Positions 42,930 to 51,562 of a stretch of DNA of 64,000 nt are shown here, piece by piece. Below the pieces are notes generated by a model. It had not been told where the DNA came from, made no database searches, and was given only the letters and a program-made list of their open reading frames with translations. Source of the DNA: GWF2-38-69 sp965228125 (GTDB lineage Bacteria; Verrucomicrobiota; Lentisphaeria; Victivallales; GWF2-38-69); NCBI GenBank assembly GCA_965228125.1, contig OZ245791.1:496001-560000 (forward strand), written 5' to 3'. Position 1 is the stretch's first letter. Every line of letters begins with the position of its first letter. The position numbers and the translations under genes were made by a program.

Positions 42930-44252
42930 TTAGTGAGTTAAGCCGAGAAGTATAGATTCTGATTCTGGAATAAATACTCCTTTACTTTCATCTCTTCCCT
43001 GTAGAATTATTTTCCGATTATCGGATTCTTCTGATCTTAGAGCTTTATTTCTGAATTCGCCTATTTTGCCTGTTTGTTTTCTATCAATCAGCAACACGAG
43101 CTTTGTGTCTTTAAAATCACTCATCATAGCATAGTCGCCACTACTATCTCCGCCGACAATTAAAGGTCCGTATCCATATTTCTTTACAAGAAACCTTTTT
43201 ATATTTTCAGTTTTACCTTCGCTCTGTGTCTGAGTATAACATTCTCTATATGAATCTGTTATAGTTCCAAAACTATCTCTTTCAAGTTCCATTGCAATAA
43301 CATTTTCAGTAGGAATATTATATCCATATTTTTTATTTGAAGCAAAAAGTTGAACAACATCAACAAATGATGCCGAGCAAATATATACATCAAACCCGTT
43401 CTTCATGAGCGTAGAGTAAAGATCCTGCATTTCTCTGATAGTTCTAAGACCAGTTCTGTATGAAACTGTTACCACGCCTGTTTTTCCTCTAAGTTCAACA
43501 GGGCTGGAGTCACTAACAATTGTCAACGGTTGCTTAAGGCCGTAATCTATAGACCTCTCAGCCATAGACTGTACTTCTTCTTTACTCATCCCTCTAAAGA
43601 GATAGAGCACCCAAGGATAACTGATATCGTGGCTGAAAGAGCCGCTGATTGCATCATAAAGATACATCATCTTTATATTAAAATCTTTATATTGAGGAGT
43701 CCCTTTAATTTCATTAAGCGACATATTGCCTTTTAAGCCGCTATAGTTGGAGTAAAGATATTCGTAATCTTTTATGAGGTCTGATGAAACCAAGGCTATA
43801 TTAACCTGGCTGCCGTCACGGCTATTAAATTCTTTATTGAAGGGCGTTTGAGGGATATCCTTTGTAATAACTTCATAGAATTTTTTGGGACTCATTTTAA
43901 AAATGAGATTCTGGAGCTGATATCTTAAAAGGTTTTCTTCGACGTCATTTATTATCGATGTATTATCCCAGTCAAACACAGCATACGGTTTCTTGTCGGG
44001 GTTATATTTTGGATTATGGTCACCGTATTCAGAAATAATGCTGACTATTGAGTTATATGCATTTATATTCCAATTATTTTTCTGCAATTCAAAATTCTTG
44101 GCCGTTGATTTGTTGCTTAAAGTTCTAACAGAATCTCCTACCAATTCAGTACTTTGATTTGTAGTGGCACATCCCAAAAACAGCAAAGAGGTAAACGCAA
44201 TTCCAAAAGAGATTGCTGTCTTTATAGTATTTTTTCTATTGCATAGAATCAT
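42930..44252 (-). CDS. HAD-superfamily phosphatase lipoprotein, phosphorylcholine/phosphoethanolamine-phosphatase-like
   Basis: The 440-residue protein has a signal peptide ending LLFLGC, with Cys28 as the lipid site. HAD motifs are present in order: I, VFDWDNTSI; II, DVYICSASF; III/IV, PLIVGGDSSGDYAM. The insertion between motif I and II is long. Motif I followed by a Glu-Glu and Leu-rich stretch resembles secreted phosphorylcholine phosphatases (PchP), which also hydrolyse phosphoethanolamine. The gene lies 22 bases after eutH in the same direction, so production of ethanolamine from phosphoethanolamine outside the cytoplasm is a sensible inference. A general acid phosphatase cannot be excluded. 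The ribosome site is weak, perhaps coupled to eutH. Confidence 0.75.
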   Translation of the reverse strand: MILCNRKNTIKTAISFGIAFTSLLFLGCATTNQSTELVGDSVRTLSNKSTAKNFELQKNNWNINAYNSIVSIISEYGDHNPKYNPDKKPYAVFDWDNTSIINDVEENLLRYQLQNLIFKMSPKKFYEVITKDIPQTPFNKEFNSRDGSQVNIALVSSDLIKDYEYLYSNYSGLKGNMSLNEIKGTPQYKDFNIKMMYLYDAISGSFSHDISYPWVLYLFRGMSKEEVQSMAERSIDYGLKQPLTIVSDSSPVELRGKTGVVTVSYRTGLRTIREMQDLYSTLMKNGFDVYICSASFVDVVQLFASNKKYGYNIPTENVIAMELERDSFGTITDSYRECYTQTQSEGKTENIKRFLVKKYGYGPLIVGGDSSGDYAMMSDFKDTKLVLLIDRKQTGKIGEFRNKALRSEESDNRKIILQGRDESKGVFIPESESILLGLTH

Positions 44253-44274
44253 ATTTGAGTACCTTATTAAAGGA

Positions 44275-45369
44275 TTATGCTTCTGCTCTGACTTTTTTCT
44301 TCCTGCAAAAAATAAATTTTGCTACTAACACAGCAGTAATGCCAGCAGTGAATTTACCAACAATCATCGGGAATATCATATCTTTGTTCACCCCTGCAGT
44401 AAATCCAAGATGATCACCAAAAACAAAAGCCGCACTCACAGCAAAAGCTATATTCATTACTTTCCCGTTTTCATCCATTTTTTTGACTAATCCCAGCATA
44501 GGTATCGCATTTGCCAGAGTAGCTATCATTCCTGCCGCTGCCACATCGTTCATTTTTAGAATGCCGCCCATTTTCATAAGTGGCTTTTCAAAGGTTCTCG
44601 TAATAAAATGAACAAGTGGAAACGCTCCTGCTAAAGTAATGGAAATTAGTCCGATTATCTGAATACCGTCCGATATCGGCGCCATTCCCGGAATTACCAC
44701 TACACCTGTAAGGGTCTCGATTACTATTGCAGCCAATGCTAGCGTAATGATTATAACAACAGCCTTGCCAAATATTGTAAACCCATCAATCATTTTGTTT
44801 GGGGCCTTCCATAAACCTATAATAATAAGCACAGAGAAAATCACTATAGGAATCAGATTCATTAATATCATTTTCAGGCCAAAACCTGCAACAAGCCCCC
44901 CAACAAAAGTACCTAAAGGAATCGTCACAACTCCTGCCAGAATGCCCTTTGCCAAAAACGGCCTGTCTTCTTTGTCCAGAATCCCCAGAGCAACCGGAAT
45001 TGTAAAGACTATTGTAGGCCCGAGCATTGACCCTAAAATCAGCCCGGCAAACAATCCAACGTCGGGACTTCCGGCAAGTTGCATAGCCAGAGGATACCCC
45101 CCCATGTCATTAGCTAACAAAGTAGTGGCAAACATAGCCGGATCCGCACCAAGAAACTGATAAACAGGCCCTACGACAGGCCTTAAAATTTTCGCAAGGA
45201 CAGGAGCCAAAGAGACAACTCCAACCATAGCCATGGCGAGAGCTCCCATAGCCATAAAGCCCTCTTCAAATTTAGCGCCATAACCATATTTGTTTCCTAA
45301 ACATTTATCTATGGCTCCGACAAACATAAAGAAGACCATGATAAATAAAATAATCTTATTAATATCCAT
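44275..45369 (-). CDS. eutH: Ethanolamine permease EutH
   Basis: EutH is an inner-membrane protein that lets ethanolamine in, important at low concentration or pH. The 364 residues form about ten helices. Family marks are FVGAIDKCLGNKYGYGAKFEEGF near the N-terminus, LLANDMGGYPLA (EutH-specific), LGPTIVFTIPVALG, and FAVSAAFVFGDHLGFTAG near the C-terminus. A short basic tail follows. Ribosome site GGGAGAAA. It is placed after eutC by 21 bases, in an operon order eutA-eutB-eutC-eutH that recurs in anaerobes without large eut clusters. Confidence 0.94.
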   Translation of the reverse strand: MDINKIILFIMVFFMFVGAIDKCLGNKYGYGAKFEEGFMAMGALAMAMVGVVSLAPVLAKILRPVVGPVYQFLGADPAMFATTLLANDMGGYPLAMQLAGSPDVGLFAGLILGSMLGPTIVFTIPVALGILDKEDRPFLAKGILAGVVTIPLGTFVGGLVAGFGLKMILMNLIPIVIFSVLIIIGLWKAPNKMIDGFTIFGKAVVIIITLALAAIVIETLTGVVVIPGMAPISDGIQIIGLISITLAGAFPLVHFITRTFEKPLMKMGGILKMNDVAAAGMIATLANAIPMLGLVKKMDENGKVMNIAFAVSAAFVFGDHLGFTAGVNKDMIFPMIVGKFTAGITAVLVAKFIFCRKKKVRAEA

Positions 45370-45390
45370 TTTTCTCCCACTAAAAAATAT

Positions 45391-46188
45391 TTATAATTTT
45401 AAGTCAACACCGCTGGTCTTTTTCTGAAGCATTATATTCATCACATCTGCTATGTAAGCTCCTGCTTCAGCGGGACGCAAACCCTGTTTGTGAATATTCG
45501 AAACTACCGTCATTCTGGCCTCAGGCATTCCTTTGAATGCTTTATAAACGATGTAGGCACTCATACTTTCAGCTGTTATAAGCCCTGGCCTTTCCCCTAT
45601 CAGATTACAAACCACTTCTGCCCCGATTGTTTCTGAGACATCATCTACAGTCCTTACTCTTCCGTATTTAACAAAAAACGGCGTTCCAACAGATATTTTA
45701 TGTATTTTTAACCCTTGAATAATAGCAGGAAGAATGTTCTCCAGGTTAGATTCAATAGCCACTGAACTCAACCCGTCAGAAACATATATTTGAACTTGCG
45801 GGTTCATGACGCATTTTTCTTTTATCGCTGCTATAGATTCAGGAGATAGTTCTTTTCCAAGGTCAGGCCTTGTAATGTATTCATCTTTGGTTTTACACTT
45901 ACTTTGAACCGTAAATAGATTCATCTGGCTTATGAACTTTTCATCAACATTTGTAAATACCGCATCCTGAGCAGCTGCGTGGTCTGCTCTGAACCTGAGT
46001 AAAGTTTCAGTTTTGTACCTTGGGCCGCAGCGCCACACACCTATTCTTGCAGGTGTGTGTTCTTTTAATTCCAAATAAGCGTCTCTGTTTACCGAGTTAG
46101 GCACCAGTAGCTGTTTTCTGATATCGATTTTAGTTAGATCTGCTATTTCATCGCAGCAGCAACTGTTTTTACATTTTATGTCTTCCAT
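45391..46188 (-). CDS. eutC: Ethanolamine ammonia-lyase small subunit EutC
   Basis: With EutB this forms the adenosylcobalamin-dependent lyase that converts ethanolamine to acetaldehyde and ammonia. Conserved parts: ARIGVWRCGPRYKTETLLRFRADHAAAQDAVF, VQSKCKTKDEYITRPDLGKEL, QIYVSDGLSSVAIE, and ERPGLITAESMSAYIVY. The 265-residue length is slightly below that of enteric EutC (about 295), owing to a shorter N-terminus that here includes a Cys cluster (CKNSCCCDE). In enteric EutC this N-terminal region is linked to microcompartment targeting; its shortness fits the lack of shell genes. Ribosome site GGAG. Confidence 0.95.
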   Translation of the reverse strand: MEDIKCKNSCCCDEIADLTKIDIRKQLLVPNSVNRDAYLELKEHTPARIGVWRCGPRYKTETLLRFRADHAAAQDAVFTNVDEKFISQMNLFTVQSKCKTKDEYITRPDLGKELSPESIAAIKEKCVMNPQVQIYVSDGLSSVAIESNLENILPAIIQGLKIHKISVGTPFFVKYGRVRTVDDVSETIGAEVVCNLIGERPGLITAESMSAYIVYKAFKGMPEARMTVVSNIHKQGLRPAEAGAYIADVMNIMLQKKTSGVDLKL

Positions 46189-46208
46189 GATTTCTCCTCT
46201 ATTTAGTT

Positions 46209-47573
46209 TTAGCTTACAAAAATTGAGGCGTCTCCAGCTTTCTTTGTCAATCGGCCATTTTCTAATATCCCCATTCTTTCGAGCCAGAGTTCGAATTCTT
46301 TAATGGGTCTCATTTTCAACAATTGCCTTAAAGTAGCCGTTTCATGATATCCAGTGCACTGATAATTAAGCATTACGTCGTCCCCATGCGGAATACCCAT
46401 AAAGTAGTTGCATCCGGCCGCAGACAGCAGCACGGCCAAATTCTCGATATCATTCTGGTCTGCCTTCATATGATTTGTATAGCACGAATCGCACCCCATT
46501 GGAATTCCAGTAAGTTTGCCCATAAAATGATCTTCCAGCCCAGCTCTTATAACCTGTTTGCTATCATACAGATATTCTGGTCCTATAAATCCAACTACAG
46601 TATTTACCAGGAACGGATTATATTTTTTGGCAAAGCCATAGCATCTGGCTTCTAAAGTCACCTGATCCGCATCAAAATGACTTTCCGAAGAGAGTTCAGA
46701 TCCCTGACCTGTTTCAAAATACATTACATTCGGCCCCGAAGCAGTGCCTTTTTCAAGCGCTAAAGAATAAGCCTCCTGAATCAAATCGCCGCTTATGCCA
46801 AACCCGCTATTGCCTTTCTCTGACCCGGCAATACTTTGAAAGACCAGATCGAGAGGAACTCCTTTTTTCATGCATTCGATCTGAGTGGAGACATGCGCTA
46901 AAACGCAAATCTGTGTCGGAATGCTCCATTTACTTTTAAATCCATCAAAAAGCCTTAGGACTTTGCTTACGCTTTCAACCGTATCATTAACAGGATTAAG
47001 GCCTATAACTGCATCCCCAACGCCATAGCTTAGCCCTTCCATCAATGAAGCCGTTATTCCTTTAATATCATCTGTCGGATGATTTGGCTGAAGCCGGGAA
47101 GCAAGTATGCCGGATTCCCCTATTACGGTATTGCAATGCGCAGTTATTCTTATCTTTGAAGCCGCATATATCAGATCAAGATTAGTCATAAGCTTGGTAA
47201 CTGCTGCTATCATTTCAGCAGTAAGGCCTTTACTGATCCTTTTTATGGAAGTTCCATCAGAATCATCACTTAAAATCCATTCCCTCAAATCCGATACAGT
47301 CCAATTCTTAATTTCTGAATATATTTCAGCATCGACCATTGATTCAATGATTCTTGTGACTTCATCCTTATCATAAGGCACTACAGGGTTGTTGCGCAAA
47401 TTCTGCATTGTAAGACTGCTCAGCACTATTTTAGCAGCAACTCTTTCTTCGGAATTAAGCGCTGCTATTCCTGCGAGCTTATCGCCTGACTTTTCTTCAT
47501 TAGCTTTGGCCAAAACTTCCTTTACAGTTTTAAAGCTGTATGACCTTCCAAATAACTTGGTTTTGAGTATCAA
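46209..47573 (-). CDS. eutB: Ethanolamine ammonia-lyase large subunit EutB
   Basis: This is the catalytic TIM-barrel subunit. Its 454 residues match the family: MILKTKLFGRSYSFKTVKEV, SRLQPNHPTDDIKGI, GVGDAVIGLNPVNDTVESV, AHVSTQIECM, FQSIAGSEKGNSGFGI, MYFETGQGSELSSESHFDADQ, and GCDSCYTNHMKADQND. The start codon is TTG (complement of 47571-47573), preceded nine bases upstream by a strong GGGGAGG ribosome site; no ATG fits the family N-terminus better. It requires adenosylcobalamin. The gene lies 37 bases after eutA and 20 bases before eutC. Confidence 0.96.
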   Translation of the reverse strand: MILKTKLFGRSYSFKTVKEVLAKANEEKSGDKLAGIAALNSEERVAAKIVLSSLTMQNLRNNPVVPYDKDEVTRIIESMVDAEIYSEIKNWTVSDLREWILSDDSDGTSIKRISKGLTAEMIAAVTKLMTNLDLIYAASKIRITAHCNTVIGESGILASRLQPNHPTDDIKGITASLMEGLSYGVGDAVIGLNPVNDTVESVSKVLRLFDGFKSKWSIPTQICVLAHVSTQIECMKKGVPLDLVFQSIAGSEKGNSGFGISGDLIQEAYSLALEKGTASGPNVMYFETGQGSELSSESHFDADQVTLEARCYGFAKKYNPFLVNTVVGFIGPEYLYDSKQVIRAGLEDHFMGKLTGIPMGCDSCYTNHMKADQNDIENLAVLLSAAGCNYFMGIPHGDDVMLNYQCTGYHETATLRQLLKMRPIKEFELWLERMGILENGRLTKKAGDASIFVS

Positions 47574-47610
47574 ATTCTTACCCTCCCCTTTTCTGTTGAT
47601 TGACTATATG

Positions 47611-49035
47611 TTAATTCTTTTCGAAAACTAAAGTTTTAATCACGACCGGCAGCACGCTTCCATTCGCAAGTGGATTCCCCACGTCTATATAATTGCCGTT
47701 ATCGACAGAAACACTGTCAATACACACAATATCTTTATTATATCCCAAATCAGTAAAGATTGTCTGCCCCAAAACTTTTGCAATATCGGACTCGACCAGA
47801 ACAAAAATCAGGAATGGAGTTTCTTTGTATTCTTTTAGCCCAACAAGTATCTCTTTGCTTAGGCTTTTTATGTACTTAAACGAATGATTGTCTTCCCCCT
47901 TAAAGGCTACGGCAATCTGTTGGAATTTGTCACCAACTTTAAACCAGTCAAGTTTTTTCCTAATCGCTTCTCCGATAAAGCATAAAGCTTCCTCTTCTCT
48001 ATTTAACTTCAAAATTGGAATATTTTTTAGAGGGAAAAGATTTTTATTGTAGAAAATAGTGCTGCCGCTTATTTCAGTTGTATGAGAACCAGCGCCGATT
48101 ACTGTAGCCCTCATAGTTTCATATGGCTTAAGCACTTTATATTTTTTTACAATCTCGGATTTACTAATCTCTCCTCCGAGGATTACTCCTATGTCTCCAT
48201 ATTTTAAAATATCTTCATCAGTTCCATATATTAAATCAGCAACCCCTCCAGAAAAAGTAACAACATCAATTTTGCAATCGTCCGATATGCTGTGATTAGT
48301 TACTATAGTTTTAAAAACATCGCTTTTGGGAGTAATATTCAGAGCCATCCCTAGAATTTTTGACATTTCATGGGCTATGCTATAAATGGTCTCAGTTTTA
48401 ATCGTTTCTCCCTCTAGAATCTTAAATGAGTTGAATTCGGCAAGTTTCTTGATTTTAGGTGCCACATACAGGACTTTCAGATTTTTATCTAGCCTGATGA
48501 GTCTTCCTCCTATATCGAGACATCCAACATCTATCAATTCTCCATTCTTAAAAACGGAAATGTTAGTCGTTCCGCCGCCAATATCCAAATTAGCCACGGT
48601 GCAGCCCAGCTCATCTGAAATTCTATCAGCTCCGGCTCCTTTCCCAGAAATTATGCTTTCCAAATCAGGCCCGGCCGTGGCCACCACGAAATCCCCCGCA
48701 AATTCGGACAAAAATTTAGCTACATTTTCAGCATTGTCCTTTCTGGAAGTTTCGCCTGTAATTATTACCGCGCCAGTTTTAATGTCATGAGGATTAACTT
48801 TTAAATCTTTATATTCTTCTGATATTATTTCTGCCAACTGCAGCGCATCTATCCCGCTACTTGAAAGAAGAGGGGTGAAATAAATTTTTCCCCTCTTCAC
48901 TATTTTCTTGTCAACAATTTTGATTTTAGGGACATTGAATACAGATGCCGTATTTTCAATCAATAACTCACTGAAAACGATCTGTGTTGTTGATGTCCCT
49001 ACATCTATGCCTACACTGATGATTTCTTCCTGCAT
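47611..49035 (-). CDS. eutA: Ethanolamine ammonia-lyase reactivating factor EutA
   Basis: EutA is an actin/Hsp70-fold ATPase that exchanges damaged cobalamin in EutBC. The N-terminal phosphate loop ISVGIDVGTSTTQIVFSE, GAVIITGETSRKDNAENVAK, the adenosine-side loop VANLDIGGGTTNISVF and VDVVTFSGGVADL-type strand are all visible. Length (474) is normal. The ribosome site is weak. It heads the eutABCH block, 95 bases after nhaC, and may be co-transcribed with nhaC or have its own promoter. I found no cobalamin riboswitch or EutV/EutW antiterminator hairpin upstream. Confidence 0.94.
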   Translation of the reverse strand: MQEEIISVGIDVGTSTTQIVFSELLIENTASVFNVPKIKIVDKKIVKRGKIYFTPLLSSSGIDALQLAEIISEEYKDLKVNPHDIKTGAVIITGETSRKDNAENVAKFLSEFAGDFVVATAGPDLESIISGKGAGADRISDELGCTVANLDIGGGTTNISVFKNGELIDVGCLDIGGRLIRLDKNLKVLYVAPKIKKLAEFNSFKILEGETIKTETIYSIAHEMSKILGMALNITPKSDVFKTIVTNHSISDDCKIDVVTFSGGVADLIYGTDEDILKYGDIGVILGGEISKSEIVKKYKVLKPYETMRATVIGAGSHTTEISGSTIFYNKNLFPLKNIPILKLNREEEALCFIGEAIRKKLDWFKVGDKFQQIAVAFKGEDNHSFKYIKSLSKEILVGLKEYKETPFLIFVLVESDIAKVLGQTIFTDLGYNKDIVCIDSVSVDNGNYIDVGNPLANGSVLPVVIKTLVFEKN

Positions 49036-49130
49036 TGTGGTTATATATTTCGCATTATGTTAATAAAAAAACGTTTATCGTATATAGTTCATTCGTTTCT
49101 ATTCTGATATTTTGATTTCGTCTAGATACT

Positions 49131-50582
49131 TCATTTTGATTTTTTCCCATCCACCTCATGATAAAAGCACCCGATTCCAGTAATAGCCAGGAAGACTGCA
49201 ATGCAATAGTTAAATAAAGCTAAGAACTGCCAGTGCCAGTATTCCGAGGCTGATACTCCAAGCGTCGCCGCCATGAAAACACCAGTAGTTGTCCAGGGAA
49301 GCATGTTTTCCAGCATAGTACCTGTATCTTCAAGCGAACGAGATAAGACTTTTCTTGGAATTCTAAGCAAGTCGAATTTTTCTGCAAAAACAGAACCAAT
49401 TATGAAACTGGTAGCAAACTGATTGGATGTCATGGCGTTTGTCACAGCAGTAGTACCGAGTGCGGAAAGTATTGCCACTCTGCGCGTTTTTACAAAAGCA
49501 AATGTTTTATCCACCACTGTATGAAGTGCATTTATTACATCTAACGAACCTATGAACAAAAATACTATAATACAAATCGTTATTGCATCTATAAGGTTAT
49601 AAAGTCCACCCCTGTTTAATATCTTTATCACATTGAGAGGTATCTGATTATATCCTTTTATCATTTCCACGTTGAATCCCTTGCAGAGAGTTATTGCCAC
49701 GTCCGACAGATTAAATCTTTGGAATATCAATGCCAAGATTGCCGCACACATAGAAGAACATAACAGCACCGGCACGGTAGGCTTTTTTGTTATCGCTCCA
49801 TACACAACTATTATCACAGGAGTAAGAAGGAAAATATTGAAACTGAAAATAGCCTGAAAAGCAGCAAGTGTCTGAGTTATAGGCGTGGTGTCTCCACTCA
49901 CCAACTTTGGAGCATAAAAAAAACCTAGTATAAAGTAAACAATTCCGGCAAGAACATATGAAGGCATGGTAGTATTCATCATAGATCTTATGTGATCATA
50001 TAAGTTCACATTGGTTGCCATTGCCGCAATGTTTGTGGTGTCGGAAAGGGGAGACATTTTATCTCCGAAATATGCGCCGCCCACTATCGCTCCCGCTGTG
50101 ATGGCCAGATTTGCATCAATGACTGACGCTATCCCCATAAGTACGACACCTATCGTTCCAGCGGATCCCCATGACGTGCCTGTAAACGTAGAAAAAATAC
50201 TTGGAACAATAAATGCAATAATATAAATATATGAAGGATTGACTATCTTTATCCCATAATAAATCATCATAGGAATCGTGCCGCTTACCACCCAGCTTCC
50301 TATTACAATGCCTATTGAGAAAAGAATTAAAATTGCAGGCATGGCCTGAGAAAGTTTCTTAATCATTTTTTCCTGTATCTCTGTCCATGAATATCCAAGA
50401 TATAAAAGCAAAACTACTGTTACTACGGTTGCCAAAAGAAAGATTATTTCCAGAGGAAAACTTTTACCGCCATATATTCTGGGATGTATTATCAGTCCAT
50501 ATACGAGCAAAAACAGTAACGTCAATACAGGAATCAGGCAGTAAATAAACTTAACTTCTTTTTTTCCTTTATGAGATATCAT
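49131..50582 (-). CDS. nhaC: Na+/H+ antiporter, NhaC family
   Basis: This is a polytopic inner-membrane protein of 483 residues with about eleven helices. The NhaC signature is seen in FTGTSWGSAGTIGVVLMG, AGAIVGGAYFGDKMSPLSDTTNIA and NAMTSNQFATSFIIG; the Asp and Ser/Thr residues in the second motif are thought to bind the cation. It would exchange Na+ (or another solute) for protons, or possibly act as an organic-amine or organic-acid exchanger, since NhaC relatives include malate/lactate antiporters. Its position directly ahead of eutA suggests it supports growth on ethanolamine, for example by handling pH or charge. Ribosome site AGGTGG. Confidence 0.9.
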   Translation of the reverse strand: MISHKGKKEVKFIYCLIPVLTLLFLLVYGLIIHPRIYGGKSFPLEIIFLLATVVTVVLLLYLGYSWTEIQEKMIKKLSQAMPAILILFSIGIVIGSWVVSGTIPMMIYYGIKIVNPSYIYIIAFIVPSIFSTFTGTSWGSAGTIGVVLMGIASVIDANLAITAGAIVGGAYFGDKMSPLSDTTNIAAMATNVNLYDHIRSMMNTTMPSYVLAGIVYFILGFFYAPKLVSGDTTPITQTLAAFQAIFSFNIFLLTPVIIVVYGAITKKPTVPVLLCSSMCAAILALIFQRFNLSDVAITLCKGFNVEMIKGYNQIPLNVIKILNRGGLYNLIDAITICIIVFLFIGSLDVINALHTVVDKTFAFVKTRRVAILSALGTTAVTNAMTSNQFATSFIIGSVFAEKFDLLRIPRKVLSRSLEDTGTMLENMLPWTTTGVFMAATLGVSASEYWHWQFLALFNYCIAVFLAITGIGCFYHEVDGKKSK

Positions 50583-50628
50583 GGATTTCCACCTTTGAAT
50601 TTATTAGGAACCGTAGCGGGAAGCGCAT

Positions 50629-50644
50629 ATAGCTTTCCAGCTAT
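50629..50644. repeat. Small inverted repeat in the nhaC leader
   Basis: ATAGCT and AGCTAT are perfectly inverted around TTCC, 47-62 bases before the nhaC ATG. It could be an operator or a leader hairpin. There is no T-run, so it is not a terminator. Confidence 0.35.
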
Positions 50645-50883
50645 TCTACTACTTCCAATGTAAGTAGTTTTTAAATAAAGATTTTAGCCAGACAATAATA
50701 AATATCAACGAAAGAGGATTAACAATGAAACTTTGATAACTTTAATTTATCGATAACAAATCAACCCGTTTTGATAGAAAATCGTCATTTGAAAACTTTA
50801 GATTTTTTGACACAAAGCATCTTTTATTCTGAAAGCCTGTCAGATATATTGAAAACATTAAACATATGATTTAAACTTACATA

Positions 50884-50900
50884 TTAAACAATTGTTTGAA
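50884..50900. promoter_or_regulatory. Candidate TetR operator
   Basis: A perfect 12-bp palindrome, AAACAATTGTTT (50886-50897), lies 34 bases before the TetR-family ATG, with partial symmetry outside. TetR-type repressors next to pumps usually bind such palindromes over their own promoter. The rest of the 349-base nhaC/tetR intergenic region shows a TTGACA at 50807-50812 but no convincing paired -10. Confidence 0.5.
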
Positions 50901-50931
50901 TTAAAAGATATTACTACAGTCAGGAAAACCG

Positions 50932-51561
50932 ATGGTGAGCACAAAGACAAAGATACTGACAGCAGCGGCCAAAGAATTTGCCTCGAAAGGGTATAACCGG
51001 TCAACGATACGCGATATATGCAGGCGTGCCGGAGTAAATGTAGCTTCTATTAACTACCACTTCAGAAGTAAGGAATCCCTCTACAGGGAAATGTTCGAAT
51101 TTCTCTTTTTGGAGACCCACGGAGAGAATGTTCTTGACAGTAAATATAGCGAAACTTTTATTGAATGGAAAAATCTTGTTAGAAAATGGATAGAAAATAT
51201 CATCCTTGATATCATTAAGGAAACCCCACTAAACAAGTGCAAATGGAAAATATTCGGCAGAGAGATGCAGGATCCGTCTGATATGTTCCCAAACATATAC
51301 GAGACATTCATGAAACCCAGTCTTAATTCGTTAGCCTTTCACCTCAGAAAATCACTTCCGCCAAATACTAGCGATGAAGACATATACATACGTGTGTTCT
51401 CCATAATATCCAACTGTATTTTCTACTTCCATGACAAGGTATTAGTTAATATGGTTTTCCCTAACCAAAAATTCATATCTGAGAACATGGAAAAAATTAT
51501 CGATAACATTACTGACATTGCCTGCATCGGGATATGTCCGAAAAAAAAGGATTTTTGCTAA
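50932..51561 (+). CDS. TetR-family transcriptional regulator (CecR-like)
   Basis: The N-terminal helix-turn-helix is typical: TKILTAAAKEFASKGYNRST, IRDICRRAGVNVASINYHFR, then SKESLYREMF. The C-terminal ligand-binding half (about 75-205) resembles the CecR/DUF1956 type (IFGREMQDPSDMFPNIYETF). Length is 209 residues. It is directly followed by the RND adaptor gene, one base after its stop, so it is the first gene of the pump operon and probably its repressor. An AGGA ribosome site precedes the ATG, and a perfect palindrome lies just upstream. The inducer is unknown. Confidence 0.9.
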   Translation: MVSTKTKILTAAAKEFASKGYNRSTIRDICRRAGVNVASINYHFRSKESLYREMFEFLFLETHGENVLDSKYSETFIEWKNLVRKWIENIILDIIKETPLNKCKWKIFGREMQDPSDMFPNIYETFMKPSLNSLAFHLRKSLPPNTSDEDIYIRVFSIISNCIFYFHDKVLVNMVFPNQKFISENMEKIIDNITDIACIGICPKKKDFC

Positions 51562-51562
51562 C

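Noticed and set aside
42930..50582. Microcompartment shell genes in the ethanolamine cluster
   Set aside because: All genes here are assigned and none encodes a BMC-domain or EutN-like protein.
49036..50931. Cobalamin riboswitch or EutV-type antiterminator ahead of the eut genes
   Set aside because: I looked for the B12-box and for paired hairpins in the nhaC and eutA leaders and found only a 6-bp inverted repeat without the expected conserved bases.
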